DNA of 36,235 bases from an uncultured Enterobacteriaceae bacterium (lineage in GTDB: Bacteria; Pseudomonadota; Gammaproteobacteria; Enterobacterales; Enterobacteriaceae), in contig CANRKT010000036.1 of NCBI GenBank assembly GCA_947631255.1, positions 1 through 36,235 on the forward strand, in the 5' to 3' direction. Below, piece by piece: positions 1 through 8,761 of this stretch. How positions within the stretch are numbered: the first letter of the stretch is position 1; each line of letters opens with the position of its first letter. A program made the translations under genes and the position numbers. Under the pieces are notes generated by a model. It was not told the origin of the DNA. It saw only the letters and a list, made by a program, of their open reading frames with translations, and ran no database searches.

Positions 1-16
1 GAGCCAGTGCTAACAT
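1..16 (-). CDS. Possible start of a gene running off the left edge
   Basis: On the minus strand an ATG at 16 is preceded by a good Shine-Dalgarno stretch (AAGGGAT, about six bases upstream) and opens a frame starting M-L-A-L-A that leaves the window. It follows the immunity gene on the same strand, so it could be the next gene of the T6SS cluster. Five codons are too few to name a product, and the call rests only on the ribosome binding site and position. Confidence 0.35.
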
Positions 17-58
17 AATATATCCCTTGTTAATTAAATTTTTTATATCCTGATAAAA

Positions 59-90
59 ATCAGAGTGTTTAAATAATCATAAACTCTGAT
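59..90. repeat. Inverted repeat (8-bp arms) after the immunity gene
   Basis: The arms ATCAGAGT (59-66) and ACTCTGAT (83-90) are perfectly complementary around a 16-base AT-rich loop. The repeat lies between the end of the Tli4-like gene and the possible next start at 16. It has no clear T-tract, so it may be a weak terminator or a processing hairpin; this is inference. Confidence 0.3.
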
Positions 91-220
91 GTGTGAGTTA
101 ATAAAATCACTCTTTGTAATTCTGATAATACAAATGCTACCCCATCATCATAAAGGTATCTCTCAGTATTCGCCCAAAACCAGGAGCGCTGCTATTTTTA
201 TAATCGCCCTGATGAAAAAA

Positions 221-1360
221 TCAAATCGCAACCGGCCGTATCCTGATGGTTTGAGTTATAGCATTCCAGATATCTATGAGCTCATTCTGGTTATAGCCTG
301 TAAAGGGGATAACTGAATTTCCTTCATTCGTTAACGCCACATTTAGATAAGGTGTTTGATTGCTGCCGTGCGTTTCATTCATAAATAGATTAAAAATATA
401 AACAGGATAATCACTGTCTGGCTCAGAACCGGTCACCAACATCTCTTCAGCCTTAATGCCATTTATCTTACGACGCCCTTTTCTGAAAATTTCTGCATCT
501 GTTTCTGATAATACCTGGCGAATCTCACCCGTTCTGTCCAGTAAACCACTTTTTTCCTGAGTAAAATTATCAGTATTGATCACAAAGTTAACACCTGGGA
601 TTTTCTCGCTGGAAAACACGAAGGAAATATCTTCCTGTTCCATGCCTTTTTTGTCTGGCATGAGAAATATATTAGCCATACAACTGCCAGTCATACGAGG
701 TATTTCATTACCCTCTCTTCCCTGTATTCGAGAAAGCAAGTCATTGAATTTTTCAATATCACCTGGAATATTATTCGTTTCACTACCCAACCTTTCACGA
801 TATTCTTTATAGCGCGGAGCTAAATCATTCATAGTCTTTTTTTCTATTTTTATTGCAACACTGCCATTGTAAATATAACCCTCTAGCATCCTTACCATAT
901 CATTTACACTAAAATCTAAATTTCGTTCAAAGATAACACCTTTCATGCCTATTGGTAGTGGCCATATTTTTTTCAAGAACGGCATGTTTTCCGGATTATT
1001 CGTACGTATTTCCGATAATTCCATTTCCCGCCGTTTAAGCAGTTTCTCAAAAGCCGGATAGTACATACGTTTACTGGCAATGTGTATTTTATGCGAATAC
1101 TCTGGTGATCCTATATCAGCAATCCATTTATTTTCCTCTAATGGTTCTGTTCCATTTAATAAGGTAAAAGAAGCAGGAAGATCGATAAGATATCGTCCGA
1201 CACAGTGAGTTTCCATTTTATTTAATAGTTCTTTCACATGCTTCTCCTCTTTGGGTGATAGCGTAATTTTTGGCGGGTAAGTGTGAGTAAAATACCAGAC
1301 GATAATAATGACAAGGAAAAATATGAATATCGGCCTTCTCCATTTATAACTACTCCGCAT
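221..1360 (-). CDS. tli4: T6SS immunity protein, Tli4 family
   Basis: The 379-residue protein probably protects the cell from a Tle4-type phospholipase delivered by the type VI secretion system. It has one N-terminal membrane anchor (about residues 10-26, rich in I, F, V) followed by a large, presumably periplasmic, domain. The stretch CVGRYLIDLP at residues 53-62 and the later GSCMANIF and NGIKAEEML stretches resemble what I recall of the Tli4 immunity family. Its ATG overlaps the end of the upstream effector fragment by 11 bases, as expected for a translationally coupled effector-immunity pair. The reading frame is intact although the partner effector is broken. Family assignment is from memory of motifs plus the position after vgrG; the exact effector class it neutralises is inference. 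Confidence 0.75.
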   Translation of the reverse strand: MRSSYKWRRPIFIFFLVIIIVWYFTHTYPPKITLSPKEEKHVKELLNKMETHCVGRYLIDLPASFTLLNGTEPLEENKWIADIGSPEYSHKIHIASKRMYYPAFEKLLKRREMELSEIRTNNPENMPFLKKIWPLPIGMKGVIFERNLDFSVNDMVRMLEGYIYNGSVAIKIEKKTMNDLAPRYKEYRERLGSETNNIPGDIEKFNDLLSRIQGREGNEIPRMTGSCMANIFLMPDKKGMEQEDISFVFSSEKIPGVNFVINTDNFTQEKSGLLDRTGEIRQVLSETDAEIFRKGRRKINGIKAEEMLVTGSEPDSDYPVYIFNLFMNETHGSNQTPYLNVALTNEGNSVIPFTGYNQNELIDIWNAITQTIRIRPVAI

Positions 1361-1652
1361 AAGCCAGCTCCGTTTTTTTAATCTCCTGCGTTATTTTTAT
1401 AATTGACCACAGAGTAAACCAATAGGAGTCAATCCTCCCGTCATCTTGTTTTTTGTAGGCCCCTTCATGATCAATACTTAACCCTACTTCATCCACTTCT
1501 AGCGTAAATTCTTCAATAGCACTCTCCGTAATACCGGCTATCAGTTGCTCTCTGGATGTTTTTTTCTCTTTTCCTTCAATGCGATTATCAATCAGTTCCT
1601 GATGGTCATTAAGTGTATTCTGTAACCAAGGCAGAAAATCACCGTAGCTCAT
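1350..1652 (-). pseudogene. C-terminal fragment of a Tle4-like T6SS lipase effector
   Basis: This 100-codon frame begins M-S-Y-G-D-F-L-P-W-L-Q-N. Upstream, the same frame stays open only as W-G-E-V-G-A before a stop. WGEVG followed by a SYG-type stretch is how I recall Tle4-type effectors continuing after their N-terminal region, so the true coding start was probably not this ATG. The middle of the enzyme, including the serine nucleophile motif GxSxG of alpha/beta hydrolases, is absent: the text passes from EVGLS directly to what looks like the C-terminal end (GRIDSYWFTLWSIIKI). It overlaps the immunity gene start by 11 bases. It could be translated as a small protein, but I see no catalytic residues. 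I judge it a decayed effector remnant; the second deletion is inferred without an alignment. Confidence 0.65.
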
Positions 1653-1842
1653 CGCGCCTACTTCTCCCCATTACGCCCGGTAGAAAAATCACCGGGATAA
1701 CACGATCCGGTATTTTATAAATACGGACTCTGGTATTTTCTTCATAACGAGCCATTATCGCGGGATAATATGGCTGGGGACCATCGGTATAGACAGGGGA
1801 TAGAATATTGACATGCCGTTTATTCACAATATTATTTCCCAT
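1639..1842 (-). pseudogene. N-terminal fragment of a Tle4-like T6SS lipase effector
   Basis: The frame starting at the ATG at 1842 overlaps the end of vgrG by 11 bases, the usual place for a VgrG-linked effector. It encodes about 67 residues. The central part, VIPVIFLPGVMG, is the first beta-strand and oxyanion-loop segment typical of lipase-like T6SS effectors. Directly after GVMG the frame runs into different sequence and stops; the same bases read one frame over give WGEVGAMSYGDF, which belongs to the downstream fragment. The simplest reading is a frame-shifting internal deletion at the bases TGGGGA (1665-1670). The ORF also extends upstream to an ATG at 1899 inside vgrG, which I consider less likely. 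Confidence 0.6.
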
Positions 1843-4351
1843 TACGTAGAATAAAGTTAATAGCGCCAATATCCGCACTTTTATGTTGTGCTGTTTCACC
1901 AGTGGCGGTAGTCATCAGTTTGCTTTTACCTTGATGACTGATAGCCTCTATAGACTCCCCTGATGCAGGTTCATCGTTAAAAGACAAGAATACTTCAGGA
2001 ACAATAGCGTATTCAGCCTGCTCCCATTTTTGCGCCATCGCACTGGCACTTTGTCCACCGAATTTTTGCCATACCGCTGCCCGTTGGATAATCTTGTCTG
2101 GGGCACCGCTCTCCACCTCACCGTTACCGATTCGCAGATAAGCTCCTCCGCTGCCCAGCAGTAAAATATCCTGTTTAGCACTGATGACAATTTTCCCCTC
2201 GCTACTGCTTATCCGTACATCTTTGAACGCATCCAGTACCATTTCATCGCTCTGTGCCTGAATTTCTACCTTCCCCTTTGCAGCAAATAATTTTATGCCC
2301 ATTTTTTGAGCAAATAAGCTGATCACTTCTCCGGCTGCAACCGTGAGTGCTTTCAGCACGCTAAAATCGATATTCTTACCGCTGGTTGCTGTGAGATTTT
2401 CTCCAGCGGATAATTGCAAACTTTTCGCAGTGGTCTGCGCTATTCCCGCAGGGGCAGAGAGCAACAATGCCGACTGCTTAAGCTCGGTGAGCGCATCTCT
2501 GAGAAAAACCTTTTGTGCCTGCAAATCTGCCAGCTCGGCTTTCGCCAGCTCCGCTGCACTACGTAGCGCTTCAGTTAAACTTTGTGCTTGCTGAAGCTCA
2601 CCGAGAGCTGCCTGCATAGCCAGCATCTGCCCCTGTGCCAAAGGCTGGCTATCTGCTGTGATAAAGACCCCTTTCCCACCCCGGATACTCACCCAGTCAT
2701 TAGTCCGCAGTTCTGCACCTTCGCCACGTAGTACCCTGCTGGCATTAACATTGTGGCCCAGATTGAGCTGGGTTTTGCCGCCGTATTCAGTACTGAGCTT
2801 GATATGTTCTTCACCTCGCTTGTCTTCCATGCGTAGCTTATTATTGGCCGGGGTACGAATAACATTGCGGGTGCTGTTCTTCTCGGTTACATGGTCGATA
2901 TGGCGTGAGTCATGTAAAGCATGGGCTATATAGGGGCGGTCAGGGTCGCCTTCATGAAAGGCTATCGCGACTTCGGTGCCTTGGATCAGCGGGAAGTGGA
3001 AGCCGTACTTATCCCCGCCATAGGGTTTGGCGAGGCGCACAGGCATGCTTTCCCTGCCCCGTTTTTTATCATCTCGGTCAGCATCAAATTTCACCCGGTA
3101 CAGGCCTGCAGCATCCTGCCAGGCGTAAATATCGTGACTTTTGGCGCTGGTAATTCGGGCAGTCAGAGTACCGCTGATCACCGGGCGTTTTTTCGCCGGT
3201 GGACGCCAACAGCACGTCTCACTGAAGGGCATGGCTATCCATGTCACGCACAGGGCATTTTTGCGGCTGCCGGTGTAGCAGGTGCGCAGGATAATAACCC
3301 CATTTTCAGTCGCCGCCGGTAGCGTAGAAGGAAATGCCGTCTCGGTAATGACCAGTACCTGAGCCGGGCTCAGCATCGCGTCGGTGCTGCTGCCGCTCAC
3401 CGAAGTCTGGTTCGACAGAAAACGCTCATGCTCCATACGTGCCCAGAAATTCGCCGTCTCGGCGGTCGGGTCAATTTTGTCTCCGGTCTCCTGATGACGC
3501 GGACGGTAGTGATACACCTCCCCGTAAGTGACGCCTTCTCCCTCGCCACGGGTCATATCTGCCGGTACTGAGGCGAGGATCTTCTGCGCCTCACGATGGT
3601 TATAATCCCGGGCTGTGACATTGCTTTCCACCACATGGTGATGGATCTGAATGTTCCAGACGGATTCAGTGCCGTTATCATCCGTTCCCGACGGGCTGTT
3701 CAGCGGCAGAGTTTTACCAAACTGCCAGGCACTCTGTTTGTCAGCAAAGTGAATCACCTCTGTCTGTGTGTCCGGTTGCAGGGTAAAGAAGTAAAAAATT
3801 CCCACCTCAGCCAGCAGGCGCTCAATAAACGCCAGGTCACTCTCCTGGTACTGGTTTATCTGCTCCCGTTTCGGATAGGACTGTTTCAGGGTGAACTCAT
3901 ACTCCCAATCTTTCAGTCCGTGGTCATTCAGTACCTGCTCCACCACCTCTGGCACGGACTGATTGACAAAAAAACGGTGGCTGCGGTACTGGTTAACCAG
4001 CAGAGAAAGAAAAGGCGCTAGCGTGACAAGGTATTTGGTCTCATCGGCGGAGCCGGAGAGACGACGGAAATCAGTGATAACCCCATGAACCACCTTCTCG
4101 CCAGTCAGACCTTGTAGTAAACCGGTGCCCATTCTCAGGCTGGCGGGCTGGCGGAGTAGCTGGGCGGCATCGATATCCTTATCCTGGCTGGTGAACAGAA
4201 TATCGTAGTGATACATCTGGCTCATAGCTTCAGTACCACTGAACTCTTCGACGTCAACTACGGATGCACAGGAGGGTATCTCCAGGCGATAGCGATTCAG
4301 TGTTCCCGATAACGTTGAAACGGTCTTCTGCAAAGCGTCAGTTACGTTCAT
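1832..4351 (-). CDS. vgrG: T6SS spike protein VgrG (TssI)
   Basis: VgrG forms the trimeric tip of the secretion needle that sits on the Hcp tube and carries effectors into target cells. The protein (about 839 residues) shows the phage gp27-like N-terminal half, then an OB-fold/gp5-like region with the family stretches VKFDADRDDK, RLAKPYGG, FPLIQGTEVAIAFHEGDPDRP and NLGHN. A long C-terminal extension follows (DUF2345-like, beta-helical repeats such as GKNIDFS and AAKGKVEIQAQSD), ending in a variable tail of about 80 residues that may dock the effector. I chose the ATG at 4351 because GGAG lies seven bases upstream; ATG codons at 4354 and 4384 are alternatives. It follows hcp after a terminator and overlaps the effector fragment start. 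Confidence 0.93.
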   Translation of the reverse strand: MNVTDALQKTVSTLSGTLNRYRLEIPSCASVVDVEEFSGTEAMSQMYHYDILFTSQDKDIDAAQLLRQPASLRMGTGLLQGLTGEKVVHGVITDFRRLSGSADETKYLVTLAPFLSLLVNQYRSHRFFVNQSVPEVVEQVLNDHGLKDWEYEFTLKQSYPKREQINQYQESDLAFIERLLAEVGIFYFFTLQPDTQTEVIHFADKQSAWQFGKTLPLNSPSGTDDNGTESVWNIQIHHHVVESNVTARDYNHREAQKILASVPADMTRGEGEGVTYGEVYHYRPRHQETGDKIDPTAETANFWARMEHERFLSNQTSVSGSSTDAMLSPAQVLVITETAFPSTLPAATENGVIILRTCYTGSRKNALCVTWIAMPFSETCCWRPPAKKRPVISGTLTARITSAKSHDIYAWQDAAGLYRVKFDADRDDKKRGRESMPVRLAKPYGGDKYGFHFPLIQGTEVAIAFHEGDPDRPYIAHALHDSRHIDHVTEKNSTRNVIRTPANNKLRMEDKRGEEHIKLSTEYGGKTQLNLGHNVNASRVLRGEGAELRTNDWVSIRGGKGVFITADSQPLAQGQMLAMQAALGELQQAQSLTEALRSAAELAKAELADLQAQKVFLRDALTELKQSALLLSAPAGIAQTTAKSLQLSAGENLTATSGKNIDFSVLKALTVAAGEVISLFAQKMGIKLFAAKGKVEIQAQSDEMVLDAFKDVRISSSEGKIVISAKQDILLLGSGGAYLRIGNGEVESGAPDKIIQRAAVWQKFGGQSASAMAQKWEQAEYAIVPEVFLSFNDEPASGESIEAISHQGKSKLMTTATGETAQHKSADIGAINFILRNGK

Positions 4352-4495
4352 CATGCTGCTCCGTGGTGTTTTTATTGTCATCATGCTTCCGACACGCTAC
4401 CGCCCATCGCTTTCCTTGGCAGGAGCCTTAAGCGCATCAGGTCGGGTTTCTGGCGGTATTTTTTTGCTCAACCTCCGTTGCTGGCAGGCATTCAG

Positions 4496-4529
4496 CAAAA
4501 ATAAAAAGGCGGGCAGCATTCACTGCCCG
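4496..4529 (-). terminator. Intrinsic terminator after hcp
   Basis: On the minus strand CGGGCAG and CTGCCCG (4523-4529 and 4510-4516) pair around a six-base loop and are followed by a T-rich run. It lies just after the hcp stop, before vgrG. A partial terminator here would let hcp be made in excess over vgrG, which fits the need for many Hcp rings; that role is inference. Confidence 0.7.
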
Positions 4530-4537
4530 TCGGTCAC

Positions 4538-5029
4538 TTATGCAGTGGCGCGTTCATTCCATGAATCAGAATGAATGATGTTGCCGTCTTTGTAGGTCCA
4601 GGTGATTTTTTCGTAGCGCAGTTCATGCTGTTCAAGGTGATTGTGTTTCTCGTATAACGGGTTTTTGATGTCATGCATGACTGGATTCACTTTCACCACT
4701 TTCACGTTTTCCAGTGTGGTGTTGAAATATTCCACTTCCTGGCCCGCATCGTTAATCCGATACCATTTGAATTCCGCTGATTTCAGCGTCTGTCCGGTGG
4801 TCACCGCTTTGTACAGATACGGGCTGGATGAGTCGATTTCCTTGGTGAACAGGAATGGGGTGTGGATACGCGTGCCGGTCAGTTTACCGCTGTTGTTGTC
4901 AGTGGGGATGTACAGGTTATGTTCCTGAGCCACGACTTCAATACTGCCTTCGCGGTCTTTAACGTCTACAGATCCTTTAATGTCCGCACCGCCGTCGTCT
5001 TTCAGCCAAAGATAAATAGGAATTGCCAT
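4538..5029 (-). CDS. hcp: T6SS tube protein Hcp (TssD)
   Basis: Hcp makes hexameric rings that stack into the inner tube of the type VI secretion system. The 163-residue product starts MAIPIYLWLKDDGG and continues with DIKGSVDVKDREGSIEVV, the standard opening of enterobacterial Hcp proteins, and has the usual length (about 160). The ATG at 5029 has GGAGAAG about seven bases upstream. It starts a few bases after the OmpA-family gene and is followed by an intrinsic terminator before vgrG, so it can be co-transcribed with the structural genes and also accumulate as a short message. No C-terminal effector extension is present, so this is a plain structural Hcp. Confidence 0.95.
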   Translation of the reverse strand: MAIPIYLWLKDDGGADIKGSVDVKDREGSIEVVAQEHNLYIPTDNNSGKLTGTRIHTPFLFTKEIDSSSPYLYKAVTTGQTLKSAEFKWYRINDAGQEVEYFNTTLENVKVVKVNPVMHDIKNPLYEKHNHLEQHELRYEKITWTYKDGNIIHSDSWNERATA

Positions 5030-5032
5030 GAG

Positions 5033-6757
5033 TTACTTCTCCATTTGATTAAAATTCACGTCATCATCCTGAAATGACGCTGAGGTTGTATCCGGCACCT
5101 GACAGGCATCAGCCTGTGGAACCAGACGGATTTCAACACGCCGGTTGCGCGCACGCCCTTCCGGAGTATCGTTTGATGCCACAGGGCTACTGTCACCGAA
5201 TCCCTGCACTGCAAAACAGCTGTCCGGGATATCTCCCGTCTCTCTTATCCAGTCACGTACGGCTTCGGCACGCGCCAGAGAGAGTTTTTGATTCAACGCG
5301 TTATTGCCCGTATTGTCGGCATGACCGGAAATCACTATCAGCCCCCTGGGTCTACCCTTAATTCCTAGCAGCAAATTGATCAGCACTTTGTCAGAGCCAG
5401 GTTTCAGCACAGACTTACCGGGCTCGAACAGTGACATACTGTCAAGCTGAACGGTCTTCGGACTCTGGATAACCGGTGCTGGTGGTATCGGTGGTGCTGG
5501 CATAGCCCAGTCATGGAGCGCCGCTTCAACCGGAGCCACCAGCCGTAATCCCTGATAGAGCGCCATGCGATAACGCAGCGGCTCCCCCTGGTGCTGCCAG
5601 ACGTCTAATTGGTTGCTGTCAAGTAGCAGCCGTTGCTGGGCCTGAAATTTCGGTTCTGGCGGTTCGCCAGTCAGACTGTGGTAAAGCGCAAGATGATCGC
5701 CCACCTTGCGGATCAGATTCTGGTTGTGGGTAAAGGATGCCAGCATTGCCAGAATGAGAAAGATCCCGCCTGACAAACCGACATCACGCCAGAACACCAT
5801 TTGTCGGCTGACATCTCTGCGGCGAGGTAGAGCCGGAAGCAATCTTTCTGGTAGAGGAAGAGATGCCACAGAGCGCCGATTATCTGGTGACAATGCTGTG
5901 ATGCTGGCAAGATGCTGCTGCCAGAGATTGTCGTGCAGCCCGTTGATGGACACCATACAGAAACCCTGCACACAGGGTCTGAGGGCTGGAAAATCGCCCT
6001 GTTGCTCATCGAGCAAACTGCCGACATTTTTTTCCTGCCAGCACAGCAGACTATTAAGCCATAGCGCCTGACTCAGACGGCTGATACGCCCAGAGGCCGG
6101 GTGCTGGCCTATCCAGTCAGCCAGTGAAAGATAGCCCTCTCCAGGCTGATGGCCGAATATTCCAGTACATTGACTGACCGCACTAAACCAAACTGGGGTT
6201 TCCTGAGGACAAGCTCCAGGGGGTGAAATCCAGGTCACAGTCCATACCGGCGGTAGTCCTCCCAGCCATGGGCGGCACTGTACCAGCGCACGCTGCCAGC
6301 TCCGTAGACGCTGGGTAAAATCATCAGCGGAGTGATGATGTTCAGGGACAATGGCCAGCAACACAGAAATTTGTGACACACGTGCCGGGCGCACAAGGCT
6401 CAGATGCTTTATCCACACCGTCAGCTGTTCAGCGTCTTTTACCCACAAATACCAGCCCTGACGGGTTTCACGGTATTGCGCGCCGGACTCAAACAAGCCA
6501 GCACTGTCCCCGCAAGCAAGGATAATCCTTCCCTGAAAGTCTTCCGGAGGCAGGCTTTCATCCGTGATATTGCAGGCAATATCCTGCTGGCGTGGTGGGA
6601 CAACCCACTGTCGATACAAAACGATGCCGCAGACCAGTATCACTAACAGGCAAAGCACTACCCTACTGCTAACAGAGAGCGGCCAGAATTCCAGTATCAA
6701 CCACAGGGCAAGCAAGCCAGTCAGTATCGTTAACAGGATCCGGTAAACATCGCGCAT
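5033..6757 (-). CDS. T6SS OmpA/MotB-family envelope protein
   Basis: This 574-residue inner-membrane protein probably anchors the T6SS membrane complex to peptidoglycan next to TssL. It has two hydrophobic stretches at the N-terminus (about residues 7-45), a large soluble middle, another hydrophobic segment around 325-345 (GGIFLILAMLASF), and a C-terminal OmpA-like peptidoglycan-binding domain (about 440-555). The latter shows ISGHADNTG, LSLARAEAVRDWI and ARNRRVEI, all characteristic of the OmpA C fold. In many clusters the OmpA domain is fused to TssL itself; here it is a separate protein encoded three bases downstream of tssL. The stop is a few bases from the hcp start, so the genes form one operon. 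Confidence 0.88.
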   Translation of the reverse strand: MRDVYRILLTILTGLLALWLILEFWPLSVSSRVVLCLLVILVCGIVLYRQWVVPPRQQDIACNITDESLPPEDFQGRIILACGDSAGLFESGAQYRETRQGWYLWVKDAEQLTVWIKHLSLVRPARVSQISVLLAIVPEHHHSADDFTQRLRSWQRALVQCRPWLGGLPPVWTVTWISPPGACPQETPVWFSAVSQCTGIFGHQPGEGYLSLADWIGQHPASGRISRLSQALWLNSLLCWQEKNVGSLLDEQQGDFPALRPCVQGFCMVSINGLHDNLWQQHLASITALSPDNRRSVASLPLPERLLPALPRRRDVSRQMVFWRDVGLSGGIFLILAMLASFTHNQNLIRKVGDHLALYHSLTGEPPEPKFQAQQRLLLDSNQLDVWQHQGEPLRYRMALYQGLRLVAPVEAALHDWAMPAPPIPPAPVIQSPKTVQLDSMSLFEPGKSVLKPGSDKVLINLLLGIKGRPRGLIVISGHADNTGNNALNQKLSLARAEAVRDWIRETGDIPDSCFAVQGFGDSSPVASNDTPEGRARNRRVEIRLVPQADACQVPDTTSASFQDDDVNFNQMEK

Positions 6758-6760
6758 CCT

Positions 6761-7414
6761 TTACTCCGCCTTGATTATCTGGCTCACCAAATCGGTGAGG
6801 GAAGAAGAAAGGCAAAACCAGAGAACGATAAGAGCCACGGTGCCAGCAGCCCAGGACACCCAGTAAAGGCCACGACCGCTACGCGGATGTGAGGCGCGGA
6901 TAATAATTGGCGCATCCTGGGTCAAAGCGAAGGGTGGAACACAGGCTTCCAGCTTGCGTACCACATCCTCACGACGTTCATCATTCTCAGCACGATATTG
7001 CCCGACAAAGCCCAGCTGTACCGTACGGTACAGACAGGTCAGTACGGCAGTATCTGGTGTCCTGTCTTTAAGAAATGTGCGGATCCGTTCCCATAACTCT
7101 TCACCGGCATTCAACGTGCCAAAGAAGTGTGCCTGTAGTGGATCCCGACGCCATGTCAGGTAGCCATCATCGGAAGTTCCACGATTAAGCACGCTTTCAT
7201 CCAGCAGAGCGCACAAGGCATACACCATATGATCACACTGAATTTTACTGTAACCCGCCTCCGTTAACCCAGTGCGGGCATTTTCTACCAGACGACGAGC
7301 ATGGCGATAGAGACGATCACCATTCCGGACTTCCTGTCCTCCGCGCAATTGGCTGGCCATCAGCCAGCCGGGATAAAAAATGCGCTCTATCTGACTGATA
7401 TCGGCTGTCTTCAT
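6761..7414 (-). CDS. tssL: T6SS membrane complex protein TssL (DotU/IcmH family)
   Basis: TssL is an inner-membrane component that joins TssM and TssJ in the membrane complex and recruits the baseplate. The 217-residue protein has the DotU-type helical cytoplasmic domain (ALCALLDESVLNRG and the WRRDPLQAHFFG stretch are typical) and a single C-terminal membrane helix (about residues 183-207, WVSWAAGTVALIVLWFCL) that places the domain in the cytoplasm. Its ATG overlaps the tssK stop by four bases, which implies translational coupling. It lacks its own peptidoglycan-binding domain; the adjacent OmpA-family gene supplies that. Confidence 0.93.
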   Translation of the reverse strand: MKTADISQIERIFYPGWLMASQLRGGQEVRNGDRLYRHARRLVENARTGLTEAGYSKIQCDHMVYALCALLDESVLNRGTSDDGYLTWRRDPLQAHFFGTLNAGEELWERIRTFLKDRTPDTAVLTCLYRTVQLGFVGQYRAENDERREDVVRKLEACVPPFALTQDAPIIIRASHPRSGRGLYWVSWAAGTVALIVLWFCLSSSLTDLVSQIIKAE

Positions 7415-8748
7415 GTACGCAGCACCGCATAAAGTTCCAGTCTCACATCCCCCAGGGATTGCGGGGTGTAGAAGGTACAGCTGCCGGTTTCCAGCATGGC
7501 CCGGGCTGCACCAGTGCTCAGATCCAGGGCAAAATACTGGTTCTCCAGACGCAACGGAATAGCCGCCGGAACCTGGCTAAGAGGTGTCATCACCATGCCG
7601 CTCAGGGCCACGTTCACTACATCGGAAACATCAGCAAAACTTCCGGCTTTACACAGCTGCGGGAATTTCATCTGTAACTCATGATTTGGCATAGAAGATC
7701 GTACGGAAAGGTAGAAATCCGCCTCTTCACGCAGACGAGCGTCATGTAATGAGCCTTTCCAGATTTGCTCGTGATGCTCAAGATGGATACTGACGACACG
7801 CGATGGCAGGCTGGCTTCCAGTAGCTTATCCAACAGCATAAGCAACGGAGGAAATACCTGTTCAAGAGCATCATGCTTATAGTGCGGAATATCACCCGCA
7901 TCATGTTCAAGTGAGAACGTCAGTAAACAACCGGCCAGACGTACCAGTTCCCGGTACAGCAATTCGGGATGGCGGCCAGGGGATTGCAGAAGTTCAGCCA
8001 GTACCGGTTCAGTACTGTTCAGGGCATTCAGCAGCCAGAACAGAGAAACATCAGCGACAGCAAAATCGGCCATCCGCTCATTGCTTTCACGGCGCATGGC
8101 CATCAGACGCAGCCGTCGGGCCTGAAGGTGTATTAAGGTGTCATTCAGTTTCGTTAACAACAGAGGGCTGGCAGACAGAGACAGCAGCGGCGGAATAAAG
8201 GTCAGATCCCGGCTCCACTGTCCCTGCATATTGCGCACCAGACGAGCTACCGGACAGGTCAGCCAGGCCGCATTTTCCTGTGTCGACAGGCGGAGTGTCA
8301 CCGCATGGCGGAGAATAGCCAGTTCACCACATTCGCTACCAGCCAGTTCCTGCACCTTTACACGTTCAGCTTTCCAGCGACATGGACGTTCGCGGTCAAG
8401 GCCATCATCCAGGTTACCGCCGTTGGCACTTAACAATGGCAGAGCCAGAACCACTTCCACGGCGTCCTGTCCTTGGGCGGTCGACAGATCGCAGGCCGGT
8501 GGCAAATTGTCAGATAAATCAGTATCCACCAGGGTACCGTCAGGAAAACGGACCACCAGACGGGTTGCATTGAGACGAGATAACGCCAGTCCGGCATCAT
8601 CAAAAGAAGCCTCTATTACGCCCCATGGCTGCGCCAGTCCCATACGTGCGACCATATCGGTCACATGTGCATCCCACAGTGCCTGCTGCTGAAATTGTTG
8701 TGGGGCCAGAAAAGCGCCATCCTCCCACAGTGGTCGATAAATTTTCAT
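7411..8748 (-). CDS. tssK: T6SS baseplate protein TssK
   Basis: TssK is the trimeric baseplate connector that links the wedge (TssEFG) to the membrane complex through TssL and TssM. The 445-residue product starts MKIYRPLWEDGAFLAPQQFQ, the conserved opening of the family, and has the normal length (about 445). The shell and neck regions (for example LPLLSANGG and RRLRLMAMRRESNERMADF) are readable throughout with no frame break. It sits 13 bases after tssC and overlaps tssL, in the common order tssB-tssC-tssK-tssL. Confidence 0.95.
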   Translation of the reverse strand: MKIYRPLWEDGAFLAPQQFQQQALWDAHVTDMVARMGLAQPWGVIEASFDDAGLALSRLNATRLVVRFPDGTLVDTDLSDNLPPACDLSTAQGQDAVEVVLALPLLSANGGNLDDGLDRERPCRWKAERVKVQELAGSECGELAILRHAVTLRLSTQENAAWLTCPVARLVRNMQGQWSRDLTFIPPLLSLSASPLLLTKLNDTLIHLQARRLRLMAMRRESNERMADFAVADVSLFWLLNALNSTEPVLAELLQSPGRHPELLYRELVRLAGCLLTFSLEHDAGDIPHYKHDALEQVFPPLLMLLDKLLEASLPSRVVSIHLEHHEQIWKGSLHDARLREEADFYLSVRSSMPNHELQMKFPQLCKAGSFADVSDVVNVALSGMVMTPLSQVPAAIPLRLENQYFALDLSTGAARAMLETGSCTFYTPQSLGDVRLELYAVLRT

Positions 8749-8761
8749 TCTTTCTACCGCC

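Noticed and set aside
89-316. Plus-strand 75-codon frame overlapping the end of the immunity gene
   Set aside because: It lies mostly antisense to the 3' end of the Tli4-like gene, has no ribosome binding site and no coding-like composition.
2921-3322. Plus-strand 133-codon frame inside vgrG
   Set aside because: It is antisense to the conserved core of VgrG, whose own frame is unbroken and has clear family motifs.
8138-8692. Plus-strand 184-codon frame inside tssK
   Set aside because: It is an antisense shadow of tssK; serine/arginine-rich text without domain or ribosome binding site.
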